From JAICLL01 sp035252155 (lineage in GTDB: Bacteria; Planctomycetota; Planctomycetia; Pirellulales; JAICIG01): a stretch of DNA of 13,606 nt. The notes beneath the pieces were generated by a model. The model did not search any database. It had not been told where the DNA came from and saw nothing but the letters and a program-made list of their open reading frames with translations. How positions within the stretch are numbered: the stretch's first letter is position 1; each line of letters starts with the position of its first letter. The DNA lies in contig DATFDL010000194.1 of assembly GCA_035252155.1 (NCBI GenBank), forward strand, positions 1 to 13,606, read 5' to 3'. The position numbers and the translations under genes were made by a program. Positions 13,028 through 13,606 of the stretch are shown here, piece by piece.

Positions 13028-13606
13028 ATGGTCACAACACCCACCACCGCCCGTCACAAAACCATCGTGGTCATCGGCCACGGCATGGTCGGCCACCGGT
13101 TTTGCGAGCGGCTGATCGAATATGATCGCGACCGGGCGTTTCGCATCGTCACGTTCTGCGAAGAGCCGCGGGCCGCCTACGACCGCGTCGGACTGACCCA
13201 GTTCTTCGCCCATCGCGACGCTCAAAAGCTGCTGCTGGCCAACATGGCCTGGTACGACGAGCACGGCATCGAGCTGCACGTGGGCGATCGGGCCGCCGCC
13301 ATCGACCGCCGCCGCCGCGTCGTGCACAGCGACAAGGGGCGGCAGATCCCTTACGACTTCGTGGTGCTGGCCACCGGCTCGTACCCCTTTGTGCCCGAGG
13401 TGCCGGGCATCAAACAGCGCGGCATCTTTGTTTATCGCACGATCGACGACCTGGAGCGGATCATCGCCTACGCCCAGACGGTCAAGCAAGCGGCCGTGAT
13501 CGGCGGCGGCTTGCTGGGTCTGGAAGCGGCCAAGGCTACCCACGACCTGGGACTTGAGACGCACGTCGTCGAGTTCGCACCGCGCCTCATGCCGCGGCAG
13601 ATTGAC
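13028..13606 (+). CDS. nirB: Nitrite reductase large subunit NirB (partial, 5' end)
   Basis: The frame is open for 193 residues from the ATG at 13028 to the window edge. It shows the FAD-binding start of NirB: IVVIGHGMVGHRFCERLIE (a GxGxxG-type Rossmann loop), FCEEPRAAYDRVGLTQFF (NirB has EEP..AYDRV.L), YDFVVLATGSYPFVPEVPG, and a second nucleotide-binding loop IGGGLLGLEAAKATHDLG followed by THVVEFAPRLMPRQID. NirB with NirD reduces nitrite to ammonium using NADH, with siroheme and a [4Fe-4S] cluster in the part not seen. Its place 148 bases after the nitrate reductase completes an assimilatory pathway. No clear SD precedes the start, and the leader holds G-rich tandem repeats, so expression may be set by that spacer. 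Confidence 0.93.
   Translation, partial: MVTTPTTARHKTIVVIGHGMVGHRFCERLIEYDRDRAFRIVTFCEEPRAAYDRVGLTQFFAHRDAQKLLLANMAWYDEHGIELHVGDRAAAIDRRRRVVHSDKGRQIPYDFVVLATGSYPFVPEVPGIKQRGIFVYRTIDDLERIIAYAQTVKQAAVIGGGLLGLEAAKATHDLGLETHVVEFAPRLMPRQID

Overview
This 13.6 kb window is GC-rich bacterial DNA, most likely from a planctomycete (Planctomycetota, perhaps Pirellulales). The taxonomic guess rests on gene content, very long antisense open frames, and short repeats whose translations (for example VGQAFQPDV read from 12396 leftwards) I remember from planctomycete proteins. No marker gene search could be run.

Layout. 1-863 (-): 5' part of a phenylacetate-CoA-ligase-like adenylating enzyme, cut by the window edge. 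930-4037 (+): a large soluble tripartite hybrid histidine kinase (PAS x3, HisKA, HATPase, REC x2, Hpt). 4284-5573 (+): an FadL/TodX-type outer-membrane channel. 5587-5898 (-): ribosomal protein bL21, convergent with fadL and without rpmA beside it on its downstream side. 6071-6256 (+): a 61-residue one-helix membrane protein. 6527-7996 (+): MiaB, the tRNA methylthiotransferase. 8132-8467 (-): a 21-cysteine four-helix copper-storage (Csp/DUF326) protein. 8966-13606 (+): a nitrate assimilation cluster with a fused DmsB-DmsC-like iron-sulfur/membrane-anchor protein, a NarB/NasA-type molybdenum nitrate reductase (4-bp ATGA overlap), and the start of NirB nitrite reductase. A candidate sigma-54 promoter lies about 120 bp upstream of the cluster. 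In the inferred model, quinol electrons pass through the DmsBC fusion to cytoplasmic nitrate reductase, and NirB then makes ammonium.

The most unusual signal is a family of small palindromes. At least five loci carry a 5'-GTAG tetranucleotide followed by a short perfect or near-perfect hairpin: 6501-6523, 7996-8135, 8569-8669, 10678-10754 and 12373-12411. Three of them are inverted pairs. This is the architecture of REP/REPIN elements mobilised by RAYT transposases. Two lie in frame inside the nitrate reductase gene, one near its N-terminus and one in a linker where it has produced a tandem ESLTY repeat. Others sit between a likely Shine-Dalgarno and the miaB start, and between miaB and csp3, where they supply or abut both stop codons. 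A different 104-bp palindrome (6325-6428) and G-rich tandem repeats (12884-12972) add to the repeat load. No transposase, CRISPR array, tRNA or rRNA gene was seen in the window.
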